A stretch of 64,000 nt of DNA, taken from contig NZ_CP013747.1 of assembly GCF_001484605.1 (NCBI RefSeq), forward strand, positions 2,418,001 to 2,482,000, written 5' to 3'. The DNA comes from Pseudarthrobacter sulfonivorans. Lineage in GTDB: Bacteria > Actinomycetota > Actinomycetes > Actinomycetales > Micrococcaceae. Position 1 is the first letter of the stretch; every line of letters starts with the position of its first letter. The notes below the pieces were generated by a model. The model was given only the letters and a program-made list of their open reading frames with translations. It made no database searches and had not been told where the DNA came from. Made by a program: the position numbers and the translations under genes. Below are positions 45,798 through 54,588 of this stretch, in pieces.

Positions 45798-47447
45798 TTA
45801 GTGCGCCGCCACAGGCTCTTTGGCGACCTTCGGGTCCGTCAGCTTCTTGTTCGGCAGGGCGAAGCTGATCAGGAACGCGATCCCGGTGAGCACGGCGGCG
45901 GTGAGCATCACGGTGTCGATCGCGTAGGCGAAGCCCTCCGTGATGGGGCGGGTCAGCACGCTGTTGGCCGTATGGAGCCAGCTGGTGTCATTGAGCGATT
46001 CGTTCGATGCCCCATTCTGGAAGAACTCGTACAGCTTGGCGTTGGCGGGGTCCGCGGCCACGGCCGGGTCGCGCAGCACGGCCTGGTAGTCGGCGCTGGA
46101 CATGGCTGACTTCATCGTGTCGGCGATCCGGCTCGCGGCGAGGCTGAACAGCATGGAGATGAACACGGCCGTGCCCACCGCGCCGCCCATGGACCGGAAG
46201 AACGCCGCGGAGGAGGTGCCCACACCCATGTCCTTCGGGGGCACGGAGACCTGCATGGCCAGCGTGAGCGGCTGCATGCAGAAACCCAGGCCCATGCCGA
46301 AGAACACGGCGATCACGCCGGGAACCCAGAGGCCCGTTTCCACGCCCAGGGACAGTCCCATAACCAGCGCGGCGGCGGTGAGGATGCCCGTTCCCACGAT
46401 GGGGAATATCCGGTACGTGCCCGACGCCGAAATGGTGCGGCCCGCGGTGATGGAACCGGTCAGGATGCCGAGGGTGAAGGTGATCATCATCAGGCCGGCT
46501 TCGGTGGGCGTGAGCCCCTTGACCAGCTGCAGGTACATGGGCAGCATGGCGATGGCGCCGAACATGCCGATGCCGATGATGAAGTTCAGCAGCGAGGACA
46601 GGCCAAAAGTAGCGTTCCGGAAGAGCCGGAGCGGGATCAGGGCGTAGTCGCCGGCGCGTTTTTCAGCCAGCAGGAACCAGACGATGCCGATCGCGCCCAG
46701 GCCGTAGCAGAGGAAGGAGTTCAGCGACGTAAAGCCCCAGCTGCGGCCCTGTTCCGCCACCAGGAGGAGCGGGACGATGGCGAGCGTGATGGCGGCTGCG
46801 CCGAAGTAGTCGATCTTCTGCTTCACGTGCTTGGCCGGCAGGTGCAGGAACATAAACACCACGGCCAGGGCCGCCAGGCCGATGGGCAGGTTGATGAAGA
46901 ACACCCAGCGCCAGCCGTCAAAGCCCAGGATGTTGGCCGAACCTGCGAACGCGCCGCCCACCACCGGGCCGAGCACGGAGGAGATGCCGAACACGGACAT
47001 AAAGTAGCCCTGGTATTTGGAACGGTCCTTCAGGGACACGATGTCGCCGATGATGGTCAGCGCGAGGGCCAGCAGGCCACCGGCGCCCAGGCCTTGGACA
47101 CCGCGGGCGATGGCCAGTTCCGTCATGGAGTGAACTGAGCCGGCGTACAGCGAGCCGGCCAGGAAGATGACGATGGCGGTCAGGTACAGCGGGCGGCGGC
47201 CGAAAATATCGCTCAGCTTGCCGTACAGCGGCGTGCTGACGGTGGAGGTGATGAGGTAGGCGGTGGTGGCCCACGCCTGGAGGGACAGCCCGTCGAGGTC
47301 GTTGGCGATGGTGTAAATGGATGTGGACACGATGGTCTGGTCCAGGGATGCCAGGAACATGCCCAGCATGAGCCCCACCATCACGGTGACGATCTGACGC
47401 TGCGTCAGGGTTTCGCCGGCGGCACGCACAGCGGTTGTTTTGGACAT
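45798..47447 (-). CDS. MFS multidrug transporter, DHA2 (EmrB/QacA) family
   Basis: 549 residues with 14 predicted membrane segments. MLGMFLASLDQTIVSTSIYTI is the DHA2 TM1 motif, followed by LSDIFGRRPLYL (motif A) and GPVVGGAFAGSANILGFDGWRWVFFINLPIG (motif C and D1 region). Drug/proton antiport is expected. The upstream region carries palindromes at 47483-47511, suggesting local repression, but no regulator gene is adjacent. It ends at a strong hairpin. Confidence 0.93.
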   Translation of the reverse strand: MSKTTAVRAAGETLTQRQIVTVMVGLMLGMFLASLDQTIVSTSIYTIANDLDGLSLQAWATTAYLITSTVSTPLYGKLSDIFGRRPLYLTAIVIFLAGSLYAGSVHSMTELAIARGVQGLGAGGLLALALTIIGDIVSLKDRSKYQGYFMSVFGISSVLGPVVGGAFAGSANILGFDGWRWVFFINLPIGLAALAVVFMFLHLPAKHVKQKIDYFGAAAITLAIVPLLLVAEQGRSWGFTSLNSFLCYGLGAIGIVWFLLAEKRAGDYALIPLRLFRNATFGLSSLLNFIIGIGMFGAIAMLPMYLQLVKGLTPTEAGLMMITFTLGILTGSITAGRTISASGTYRIFPIVGTGILTAAALVMGLSLGVETGLWVPGVIAVFFGMGLGFCMQPLTLAMQVSVPPKDMGVGTSSAAFFRSMGGAVGTAVFISMLFSLAASRIADTMKSAMSSADYQAVLRDPAVAADPANAKLYEFFQNGASNESLNDTSWLHTANSVLTRPITEGFAYAIDTVMLTAAVLTGIAFLISFALPNKKLTDPKVAKEPVAAH

Positions 47448-47482
47448 GGGCTACTCCAGGAAAGAAAAAGGGATCACGCTCG

Positions 47483-47511
47483 ATAGTTGCTTTCAGTAAC
47501 TATGTTAGTTC
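47483..47511. promoter_or_regulatory. Overlapping palindromes upstream of the DHA2 transporter
   Basis: ATAGTT (47483-47488) and AACTAT (47498-47503) flank a 9-bp centre with CT/AG also paired. A second dyad AACTATGTTAGTT overlaps at 47499-47511. The sites lie 36-64 bp before the minus-strand start, where a MarR or TetR repressor of an efflux gene would bind. Confidence 0.5.
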
Positions 47512-47602
47512 GCGTTTCATTCCCGCAGCCAGATCTTTCTTCCGGACGGGCAGCCCCCGCCCGGGCCCCCGGCCGGCCCCCACCGCAGCTGGCGGGCCCC
47601 GA

Positions 47603-48100
47603 TCAGCGCTCCACGAGGATGCCGTCCGGATCGCACCAGACGGTGACGCCGGGACGGAAGGTCACGCCGTCGAGCACTACGTCCACGTCAACCTCACCGG
47701 CGCCGGCCTTGGCGCTCTTGCGCGGGTTGCTGCCTAGCGCCTTGACGCCCAGATCCAGTTGGGAGATCGCCTCGCGGTCGCGGATGGCGCCGTTAATTAC
47801 GACGCCGGCCCAGCCGTTCGCCACGGCGCTCTCGGCGATCATGTCCCCCATCAGCGCAGTGGCCAGCGAGCCGCCGCCGTCCACCACCAGCACGGCGCCA
47901 TTGCCGGGGGTGGCCAAAGTGGACTTGACCAGGCCGTTGTCCTGGAAGCAGCGGATGGTCCGCACCGGGCCGCTGAAGTGTGAACGGCCGCCCAGCGACT
48001 GGAACTGGAGTGATACTGACGCCAGATCCTCACCGCGCTCGTCGTAGAGGTCGGCGGTGTTGACGGGGCGGGTGGTGTTGCCTGCAGCAGATGCGGTCAT
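47603..48100 (-). CDS. RraA family protein
   Basis: 165 residues, from the ATG at 48100. The RraA fold is recognisable from DLYDERGEDL at the start, GNGAVLVVDGGGSLATALMGDM in the middle and WAGVVINGAIRDREAISQLDLGVKALG. Members either inhibit RNase E (true RraA) or act as metal-dependent 4-hydroxy-4-methyl-2-oxoglutarate/oxaloacetate aldolases. The Arg-Asp of INGAIRD, needed by the aldolases, is present. Role here undetermined. Confidence 0.88.
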   Translation of the reverse strand: MTASAAGNTTRPVNTADLYDERGEDLASVSLQFQSLGGRSHFSGPVRTIRCFQDNGLVKSTLATPGNGAVLVVDGGGSLATALMGDMIAESAVANGWAGVVINGAIRDREAISQLDLGVKALGSNPRKSAKAGAGEVDVDVVLDGVTFRPGVTVWCDPDGILVER

Positions 48101-48197
48101 TGGATCTCCAGGTGTTGTCGTGGCGGGCTCCGCGCTTTCCTTTGCCGCACAAGTTGGGCTCCGAATAACAAAGCGGGGCGATGCAGCCCACGATAGT

Positions 48198-48214
48198 CTG
48201 ATTTTCAGAATCAG
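48198..48214. promoter_or_regulatory. Palindrome upstream of an MFS gene
   Basis: CTGATT (48198-48203) and AATCAG (48209-48214) with a 5-bp centre, 24 bp before the ATG at 48238 and just upstream of the RBS AGGGGG. Likely operator or promoter-proximal element for the MFS gene. Confidence 0.4.
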
Positions 48215-48237
48215 TAACCGTTCCAGGGGGAACCAGC

Positions 48238-49542
48238 ATGAGCCTGTCCGACACACCCGCAGCACCGGATCCCAGCGCGGCGTCGGCTCCCGGAGCAGGA
48301 TCGGAAAGTCCGACGGCGGCGCTCGCCGAGCCGACGCAGAAGGTCACCGCGCGCTGGGTGACCGGGCTGGTGCTGGTCAACGTCGGCATTAATGCGGCCT
48401 TTTTTGGTCCCATCAACGTCTTTATCGGCCAGCAGGCCATCGGCATCGACGAGGCCAACAAGGAAGCCATCCTGTCCCTCGTGACAGGGTGTGGCGCCGC
48501 CGTTTCGCTGGTGGCCAACCCGCTCTTTGGGGCCCTGTCCGACCGGACGGTCTCCGGGTTCGGCAGGCGTGCCCCGTGGGTCCTGGCCGGCGCCGTCCTG
48601 GCCACCGCTGCCTTGCTGGCGATGTCCGGGGCCACGGCCGTGGCCCTGATGGTCCTCTTCTGGTGCCTGGTCCAGCTGGGCGCCAACGCCGCGTACGCCG
48701 CCATCACCGCCGCCGTCCCGGACCGGGTGCCCGTACTCCAGCGCGGTGGCGTGGGCGGCCTGGCGGCGATGGGCCAGACGGTGGGCATCCTCCTCGGCGC
48801 GGTCTTCGGGGCGGTGGTCTCGGGAAACTTCATGGTGGGGTACACCATGTGTGCGGCCGCCCTGCTGTTCTCCGTGCTGCCATACCTCTTCCACCGCAAC
48901 GATCCGCCGCTCCCGCGGGAGGCCCGGCCGCCGTTCACCTGGACCGGATTCCTGCGCGGCTTCTGGATCAGCCCCGCCCGCCACCCGGACTTCGCCTGGG
49001 CCTGGCTCACCCGCTTCCTGGTCAACGTCTGCAACCAGATGATCATTGTGTACCTGCTCTTTTTCCTCCGGGATGTCCTCAAACACGAGGACCCGGCCCT
49101 GGGGGTTCTGACCTTGACCGGCATTTACGCGGTGATGGTGATGATTACTGCGGTGATAGCGGGGCCGTGGAGCGACCGGCTGGGCCGGCGGAAGCCGTTT
49201 GTGATCGGGTCCTCGGCCATCATTGCCGCGGCGGGCCTGACAATGGCCTTCTTCCCAGTGTGGACCGGCGCCCTTATTGGAGCCGGCATCCTGGGCGTGG
49301 GGTTCGGTGCCTACCTTGCCGTTGACTTCGCGCTGCTGACGCAGGTCCTTCCCCTTGCCGCAGACAGGGGCAAGGATATGGGCATCATCAACGTGGCGAA
49401 CTCCCTTCCGCAGGTGTTCGCGCCCGTCCTCGCATTCCTCGCCGTGACGTACTTCGGGGGGTACCTCACGCTGTTCACCACGGCGGCCGTCATCGGCCTG
49501 CTGGGCGCGGTGTTCGTGGTCAAGATCCGAGGGGTCGACTGA
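48238..49542 (+). CDS. MFS transporter
   Basis: 434 residues with 12 predicted membrane segments after a 35-residue Ala/Pro-rich cytoplasmic N-terminus. Motif A appears twice, as GALSDRTVSGFGRRAPWV and GPWSDRLGRRKPFV; this, with NPLFGALSD, resembles the GPH/sucrose-transporter-like MFS group. Substrate unknown. Strong RBS (AGGGGG). Divergent from the RraA-like gene with a palindrome between, and upstream of a TetR gene on the same strand that might control it. Confidence 0.88.
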   Translation: MSLSDTPAAPDPSAASAPGAGSESPTAALAEPTQKVTARWVTGLVLVNVGINAAFFGPINVFIGQQAIGIDEANKEAILSLVTGCGAAVSLVANPLFGALSDRTVSGFGRRAPWVLAGAVLATAALLAMSGATAVALMVLFWCLVQLGANAAYAAITAAVPDRVPVLQRGGVGGLAAMGQTVGILLGAVFGAVVSGNFMVGYTMCAAALLFSVLPYLFHRNDPPLPREARPPFTWTGFLRGFWISPARHPDFAWAWLTRFLVNVCNQMIIVYLLFFLRDVLKHEDPALGVLTLTGIYAVMVMITAVIAGPWSDRLGRRKPFVIGSSAIIAAAGLTMAFFPVWTGALIGAGILGVGFGAYLAVDFALLTQVLPLAADRGKDMGIINVANSLPQVFAPVLAFLAVTYFGGYLTLFTTAAVIGLLGAVFVVKIRGVD

Positions 49543-49644
49543 TTCCGGCTTTTGCCTGTGCCGTATAGTTGAGGCGGACTGCAGGCACACGGGATGGGGA
49601 CTCTCCCTGCCGCTGCACCATAGGAACACAACCCCGGAATCCTG

Positions 49645-50253
49645 ATGCCCGAGACACTTTCAGCCCATCCGTCCATGGCCGCCCGGCCCTCCACCCCGCG
49701 CCAACGGCTGCGCTATACGCGCGTCCTTGAGTCTGCCGCAGGGTTTGCCCGCAAAGGGCTGGAGTCCGTGGACCTCGCGGAAATTTCGGAGAAGTCCGGC
49801 GTGCCGTTGGGTACCGTCTACCGCTATTTCCCCACGGCCAACCACCTGATGCTGTCCCTCTACCGCCAGCAGTTGGACGAGCTTCAGGGCAGGGCCCGCA
49901 CGTCGGCGGCCAGCTTCGGTGGCCGCGCCCTCACCGGCGTGGTGATGGAGATCTTCCATATGCGGGTGATGCAGCCCGCCGTCGAGCAGTGCCTGACCCG
50001 CTGCGTGTACCTCAAAGACAAGGACACCACGGCGCTCCTGCATGAAATCGATGCCCTGAGCGAAACGGCTGTAGCCACCGCCTCCGACGACGCCGTGGCG
50101 GCCCGGGTGCTCCTGCTGACCGTCACTGGTCTGGTCCAGTCCGTCCGCAACCGCCGGCTCTCGCTGTTTGAGGCCGAAGAAGACCTCAAAAAGGCCTGCA
50201 CCCTGCTTGCTCCGGTAGCTTCCGGGGCCCGCGCTGCCCACCGATCGGCGTAA
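49645..50253 (+). CDS. TetR family regulator (KstR-like)
   Basis: 202 residues. HTH around residues 20-68: RLRYTRVLESAAGFARKGLESVDLAEISEKSGVPLGTVYRYFPTANHLM. The C-terminal part (MRVMQPAVEQCLTRCVYLKDKDTTALLHEID) recalls the actinobacterial KstR/AtuR-type domain, which binds acyl-CoA or isoprenoid-CoA ligands; that likeness is by eye only. An alternative start is the ATG ten codons in. It lies 102 bp after the MFS gene. A GntR-type palindrome begins 2 bp after its stop. Confidence 0.86.
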   Translation: MPETLSAHPSMAARPSTPRQRLRYTRVLESAAGFARKGLESVDLAEISEKSGVPLGTVYRYFPTANHLMLSLYRQQLDELQGRARTSAASFGGRALTGVVMEIFHMRVMQPAVEQCLTRCVYLKDKDTTALLHEIDALSETAVATASDDAVAARVLLLTVTGLVQSVRNRRLSLFEAEEDLKKACTLLAPVASGARAAHRSA

Positions 50254-50254
50254 C

Positions 50255-50266
50255 TGGTCTAGACCA
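50255..50266. promoter_or_regulatory. DasR/NagR-type palindrome upstream of malic enzyme
   Basis: TGGTCTAGACCA is a perfect 12-bp palindrome identical to the core of the dre site bound by the GntR/HutC regulators DasR (Streptomyces) and NagR (Bacillus), which respond to amino-sugar phosphates. It lies 278 bp before the malic enzyme start in a 290-bp gap that otherwise holds only AT-richer promoter-like sequence (AATAAATACGTCTTTATACC at 50274). Confidence 0.6.
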
Positions 50267-50543
50267 ATCAGCCAATAAATACGTCTTTATACCGTGACGT
50301 GGCTCACAAAACGGCCTGATTAAACGATTTGGCACGGTCCCGGAGCGTCGAATGCACTTTTTGGCCCGCCAGCGCTGATTATTATGGCAGGACCGGAGTG
50401 GCTGGCAACCAGCATCTGCAAGGGCTTCACCCCGGGCCCGCCACCATTGGGCCCACGAAGCGCCGAATATGACCACCTTGAGCCTCCCTGTGCTTGAGCC
50501 ATTCTGCGCCGTGCGCCCACGGCTAGCCCCAGGAGACAACGAC

Positions 50544-51743
50544 GTGTCCATTGACGTAATCGCACCGACCGACAATTCAGCAGCCACTGCCCTGAGCGAG
50601 GCCGAGATCTTCGACGCCCACCAGGGCGGGAAGCTCTCGGTGACCAGCACGGTCCCGCTGTCCAACAAGCGCGACCTTTCCATCGCCTACACCCCCGGTG
50701 TGGCCGAGGTCAGCCGCGCCATCCACAACAACCCGGAACTCGCCAAGACCCTCACCTGGGCGCAGCGCCTGGTGGTTGTGGTCAGCGACGGCACCGCGGT
50801 GCTGGGCCTGGGCAACATCGGCGCCGCCGCCTCACTGCCCGTGATGGAGGGCAAGTCCGCCCTGTTCAAGACCTTCGGCGAGCTGGATTCCATTCCCCTG
50901 GTCCTGAACACCACGGACGTTGACGAGATCGTGGAAACGCTGGTCCGTCTCCGCCCCAGCTTCGGCGCCGTCAACCTTGAGGACATCTCGGCCCCCCGTT
51001 GCTTCGAGCTGGAAGAGAAGCTCATCGAGGCGCTGGACTGCCCCGTCATGCATGATGACCAGCACGGCACGGCCGTGGTGGCCCTCGCCGCCCTGACGAA
51101 CGCCGCCAAGGTCACCGGCCGCGAACTCGCGGACCTCCGTGTGGTGGTTTCCGGTGCCGGAGCCGCTGGCATCGCCGTCGCCGAAATCCTGCTCGCCGCC
51201 GGCATCACGGATGTTGTCCTGCTCGACTCCAAGGGCGTCATCAACCGGGAGCGGGCCGACATCGCCGCCGACCCGCAGAGCAAAAAGTCCCAGATGGCGC
51301 AGCGCAGCAACCCCCGCAGTGTCACAGGCGGCCCCGGCGAAGCGCTGCTCGGCGCTGACGTGTTCATCGGGGTTTCCTCCTCGAAGCTGGACGAGGCACA
51401 TTTGAAGCTGATGAACGCCGACTCCATCGTGTTCGCCCTCTCCAACCCGGATCCCGAAGTCCTCCCCGAGGTGGCCGCCAAGTACGCCGCTGTAGTGGCC
51501 ACCGGCCGGAGCGACTTCCCTAACCAGATCAACAACGTCCTGGCCTTCCCTGGAATCTTCCGCGGCGCGCTGGATGCTGGTGCCCGCCGGATCACGCCCG
51601 CCATGAAGCTTGCCGCAGCACGAGCCATTGCCGAACTGGCGGAAGCTGACCTTTCGGTGGACTACATCGTGCCCAGTCCCCTGGATCCGCGCGTTGCCCC
51701 GGCAGTGACGGCCGCCGTCGCCGCCGCCGTGGAAGCCGAGTAA
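50544..51743 (+). CDS. NAD(P)-dependent malic enzyme
   Basis: Oxidative decarboxylation of malate to pyruvate, a link between the TCA cycle and gluconeogenesis. 399 residues, the short bacterial form. SIAYTPGVAEVSRAI near the N-terminus contains the conserved Tyr, LGLGNIGAAASLPVMEGK the substrate loop with Lys, NLEDISAPRCFELEEKL the metal ligands, and VVVSGAGAAGIAVAEILL the NAD motif. The GTG at 50544 is chosen because AGGAG lies 9 bases upstream; an ATG 25 codons earlier is possible but lacks an RBS. A strong hairpin follows the gene. Confidence 0.94.
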   Translation: MSIDVIAPTDNSAATALSEAEIFDAHQGGKLSVTSTVPLSNKRDLSIAYTPGVAEVSRAIHNNPELAKTLTWAQRLVVVVSDGTAVLGLGNIGAAASLPVMEGKSALFKTFGELDSIPLVLNTTDVDEIVETLVRLRPSFGAVNLEDISAPRCFELEEKLIEALDCPVMHDDQHGTAVVALAALTNAAKVTGRELADLRVVVSGAGAAGIAVAEILLAAGITDVVLLDSKGVINRERADIAADPQSKKSQMAQRSNPRSVTGGPGEALLGADVFIGVSSSKLDEAHLKLMNADSIVFALSNPDPEVLPEVAAKYAAVVATGRSDFPNQINNVLAFPGIFRGALDAGARRITPAMKLAAARAIAELAEADLSVDYIVPSPLDPRVAPAVTAAVAAAVEAE

Positions 51744-51766
51744 CCTCCGCCGCCACAACCTGACAT

Positions 51767-51819
51767 AACGCTCGACGGCGGTGCCTCCTCGCGCAGGGGA
51801 GACGCCGCCGTCGGGCGTT
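51767..51819 (+). terminator. Terminator hairpin after malic enzyme
   Basis: AACGCTCGACGGCGG (51767-51781) pairs with CCGCCGTCGGGCGTT (51805-51819) with one wobble; the loop is about 23 nt. It begins 24 bp after the stop codon. Confidence 0.78.
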
Positions 51820-51861
51820 AAGCTGCCGGGCTCACCGCTGCGCCACCCTAAACTGGGGCTC

Positions 51862-52362
51862 ATGAACTCCGAAACCGTGGTGAGCATCCTGTGCGGTCTG
51901 GCGATCCTGGTGGGTGTGGCCGGCACCATCATCCCCATCCTGCCCGGCAGCTTCCTGATCGGGCTCAGCCTGCTGGCGTGGGCCATCTGGGGTGGCGCCG
52001 GGACCACGGGCTGGGTGGTCTTCGCGGTGGGAATGGTGTTTGTGCTGGCCGGTATGGCTGCCAGCGCCGTGCTGACCGGACGGAAGCTCAGGGAGCACAG
52101 CATTCCCAACCGCAGTGTGGTGATCGGCCTGGCAGCGGGTGTGGCCGGCATGTTCGTCATCCCGGTGGTGGGGCTTTTTGTGGGTTTCGCCGTGGGACTG
52201 CTGCTCAGCGAGTTCCTCCGCACCCGGAACTTCGGCACCGCAACCACCACAAGCTGGGCCGCCCTCAAAGCCACTGGCCTGGGCATGCTCGCCGAGTTCG
52301 GGCTGGCATGCCTGGCTGCCAGCACCTGGGTGATCGGGCTCTGGGTGGCCGCCGCCACGTAA
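51862..52362 (+). CDS. DUF456 membrane protein
   Basis: 166 residues from the ATG at 51862. Nearly all sequence is hydrophobic: four or five membrane segments, with GVAGTIIPILPGSFLIGLSLLAWAIW at the start and GMFVIPVVGLFVGFAVGLLLSEF in the middle, a duplicated Gly/Pro pattern typical of DUF456. Function unknown. It stands between terminators and the next gene starts 34 bp later on the same strand. Confidence 0.88.
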   Translation: MNSETVVSILCGLAILVGVAGTIIPILPGSFLIGLSLLAWAIWGGAGTTGWVVFAVGMVFVLAGMAASAVLTGRKLREHSIPNRSVVIGLAAGVAGMFVIPVVGLFVGFAVGLLLSEFLRTRNFGTATTTSWAALKATGLGMLAEFGLACLAASTWVIGLWVAAAT

Positions 52363-52396
52363 GGCTCCACGTAGGTCCGCCACGTAGCATGGAGAT

Positions 52397-53362
52397 ATGA
52401 CCGCGGGGGATGCCAGAGGACCGATCTACCGGGACACCCGTGACCTGACGCCGTTCGGGAACGTCCACCTGCAGACCCCCGTCCGGGAACTCGCCGGCAG
52501 TGTGGGCGGGCTGATCCACGGAGTGCTGGGCGGCCGGGATGCCGCGCTGATTGCCGTGGACGGCGAGGTCCCCAGGCTCAAGCGGATGCCGGGCAAGGCG
52601 CCCAAAGCAGTCCACGATGCCATCTTCACCAGCAGGGAACCTGAGCGGCTCATCGCCGTGGGCCGCATGTATCCGGGCTGGGCGGGGCTCTGCTCCGTTA
52701 TGGCAGGCCTCCTGGCGTACCAGCACGGCGGCTACCTGCGCGCGTCCGAACTCCTCCAGCGCGGCCTGTCCATCAGGAACGACGACGACGCCAACCAGTA
52801 TGCGGCCACCTATCTCACGCGCGTGGTCACCCGGGTGGAAGTTGCCGAGCGCATCGAAGTCCCCGTGCTGTTCAGCCAGGAATCGGTCTTCCTGGCCCTG
52901 TCGCACTCCCTGCGGGAGACGGGCCAGCTGGAAGCCGCGCTGCAGACGGTGGCCGGGCTGCCGCCGTCGTTGCCTTCAGCCTTGGCCCGCTGCGCACTGG
53001 CATTCGCGCTGGGACGCGACAAGGAAGTGGTGATCTGGACCGAGGGGCTGCTGAACTCCGACGACCTCTCGGCGGCCCTGCTGCTGCTCCGCGGGCGCGC
53101 GCTCCGGCGACTCGGCGCCCGCGCAAAGGCGCACGAGGCCCTGAAGGAGGTGCTCCGCCGTCGGAAAACAGACGTGGTGCTCCGCAACGACGCCCTCACC
53201 GACCGTGCCCTGTTGGTGCTCGACAACGGCCGCAAATCCCTCAACCCGCGGGACTGGCTCCGCGGCCGGCCGGCGGAGTTGGAAACGTTCGAAGTCATCC
53301 GCAAGGACATCAACGAGCGCCGACTGTGGGAGCAGGAGTGGGAAAACCTGGACGGGAAATAG
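52397..53362 (+). CDS. Conserved hypothetical cytosolic protein with TPR-like helices
   Basis: 321 residues, no signal or membrane segment. I do not recognise a named family. The first 60 residues are mixed strand. From residue 95 on, the sequence is alpha-helical with repeating Leu/Ala spacing and TPR-like pairs such as GGYLRASELLQRGLSIRNDDDANQYAATYL and RALRRLGARAKAHEALKEVLRRRKTDVVLR. That suggests a protein-interaction scaffold (inference). ATG at 52397 is preceded by GGAGAT. Confidence 0.7.
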   Translation: MTAGDARGPIYRDTRDLTPFGNVHLQTPVRELAGSVGGLIHGVLGGRDAALIAVDGEVPRLKRMPGKAPKAVHDAIFTSREPERLIAVGRMYPGWAGLCSVMAGLLAYQHGGYLRASELLQRGLSIRNDDDANQYAATYLTRVVTRVEVAERIEVPVLFSQESVFLALSHSLRETGQLEAALQTVAGLPPSLPSALARCALAFALGRDKEVVIWTEGLLNSDDLSAALLLLRGRALRRLGARAKAHEALKEVLRRRKTDVVLRNDALTDRALLVLDNGRKSLNPRDWLRGRPAELETFEVIRKDINERRLWEQEWENLDGK

Positions 53363-53389
53363 GCTTCGGGTGCGGGCGGCCTTAGGGAC

Positions 53390-53428
53390 TTGCCTGGTGG
53401 CGTTGCCTTGTGGAGTTGCCTTGTGGAC
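53390..53428. repeat. Three tandem 13-bp units
   Basis: TTGCCTGGTGGCG, TTGCCTTGTGGAG and TTGCCTTGTGGAC follow each other without gap between the TPR-like gene and the SnoaL-like gene. A short slippage-prone tract just upstream of the next RBS. Confidence 0.7.
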
Positions 53429-53455
53429 CAGGCCGCCCCGGAGTACAACGGAGGG

Positions 53456-53833
53456 ATGAGCGACGCAGTGCGGTCCTGGATGGAAAAGTACATCGCGGCG
53501 TGGACCTCCAACGACCCGGAGGACATCAGGGCGCTGTTCACCGAGGAAGCCGTCTACGCCACCCGGCCGCACGATGCCGACGCATGGCGGGGCCGCGAGC
53601 AGATCGTGGCCGGCTGGCTGGAGGCGCAGGACGACCCCGGGAACTGGACCTTTGACTGGACGCTGTTGGGGGCGGATAGCGTGCTGGGGACCGACGGCGG
53701 GCTGGCCTTTGTGCAGGGGTTCACGGACTATCTCGGCGATAATCCCAGCTACGACAACCTGTGGGTCATCCGCCTCGAACCGGACGGACGGGCGTCCGAG
53801 TTCACGGAATGGTTTATGGAGCGCAAGGCCTAG
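53456..53833 (+). CDS. SnoaL-like / nuclear transport factor 2-like protein
   Basis: 125 residues with the cone-shaped NTF2/SnoaL fold pattern: VRSWMEKYIAAWTSNDPEDIRALFTEEAVYATRPHD, then GREQIVAGWLE and FTWD-like strands ending NLWVIRLEPDGRASEFTEWFMER. Such proteins bind or isomerise small molecules; many are of unknown function. Start ATG at 53456. The stop overlaps the end of the convergent LysE gene by four bases. Confidence 0.86.
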   Translation: MSDAVRSWMEKYIAAWTSNDPEDIRALFTEEAVYATRPHDADAWRGREQIVAGWLEAQDDPGNWTFDWTLLGADSVLGTDGGLAFVQGFTDYLGDNPSYDNLWVIRLEPDGRASEFTEWFMERKA

Positions 53834-54483
53834 GCTTGCTGCGTGAGCCCGGCAACCAGCGGAACCAGCTGCTCGGAGAGGAGCACCAGGCCGAGGGCAA
53901 CCATGATGATGCCGCTGGCCAGGGTCACTGTCCGTGCAGCGCCGGGCCGTGACTGCAGGAGTTTGCGGGCCAGCAGCGCCACGCAGGTGTAGACGGCCCC
54001 GGCCAGCAGGACAAACGTCAGGCCCAGCAGGCCGGACTGGACGGGGACAGGGAGGGAGGCCTCCGGGCTGACGAACTGCGGCACCAGCGCCACATAGAAC
54101 AGCAGCCCCTTGGGGTTGATGCCGCTGGTGCCCATGCCCTGAAGGAAGGTGCGGAGCTGGTTGGCGGGCTTCCCGACGGCGTCTGCCGCACTGAAGGAGG
54201 CCCCGCGCCAGGAGCGGAGGGTGCTGATGCCCAGCCACAGCAGATAGCCCGCGCCGGCCACGGTCAGCCAGCCCAGGACGCCGGGCAGGCCGGACAGCAG
54301 GGCCGCGAGGCCTGCCACCATCAACAGTGTGTGCAGGAGGTAGCCGCCGCAGAGTCCGGCCACGGCCGGGACGAAGCTACGCTGCCGCAGCCCGGCGGTG
54401 ATGGAGTAGGCCCAGTCCACGCCGGGGGTGCAGGCGAGGGCGACTGCCACCAGCACAAAGGCGAAAAACAACTGGGGATTCAT
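53830..54483 (-). CDS. LysE family amino-acid exporter
   Basis: 217 residues with six predicted membrane segments. The LysE/RhtB signature TPGVDWAYSITAGLRQRSFVPAVAGLCGGYL is near residues 20-50, and GMGTSGINPKGLLFYVALVPQFV, another family hallmark, is near residue 115. It should export an amino acid under overload. Start ATG at 54483 with GGAG upstream; an upstream ATG at 54537 is rejected since its frame overlaps the promoter. Divergent from an Lrp-type regulator, the classic LysE/LysG-like arrangement. Confidence 0.92.
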   Translation of the reverse strand: MNPQLFFAFVLVAVALACTPGVDWAYSITAGLRQRSFVPAVAGLCGGYLLHTLLMVAGLAALLSGLPGVLGWLTVAGAGYLLWLGISTLRSWRGASFSAADAVGKPANQLRTFLQGMGTSGINPKGLLFYVALVPQFVSPEASLPVPVQSGLLGLTFVLLAGAVYTCVALLARKLLQSRPGAARTVTLASGIIMVALGLVLLSEQLVPLVAGLTQQA

Positions 54484-54588
54484 GGCGGGCTCCTGTCCGA
54501 TTAGATACAGGACAAACCTTATGAAGTTTCCGGCCATAAGTGCTTACCCTTTTCGCTCAGTTCGAGCCAGAATTGGTAAGATATTTGC

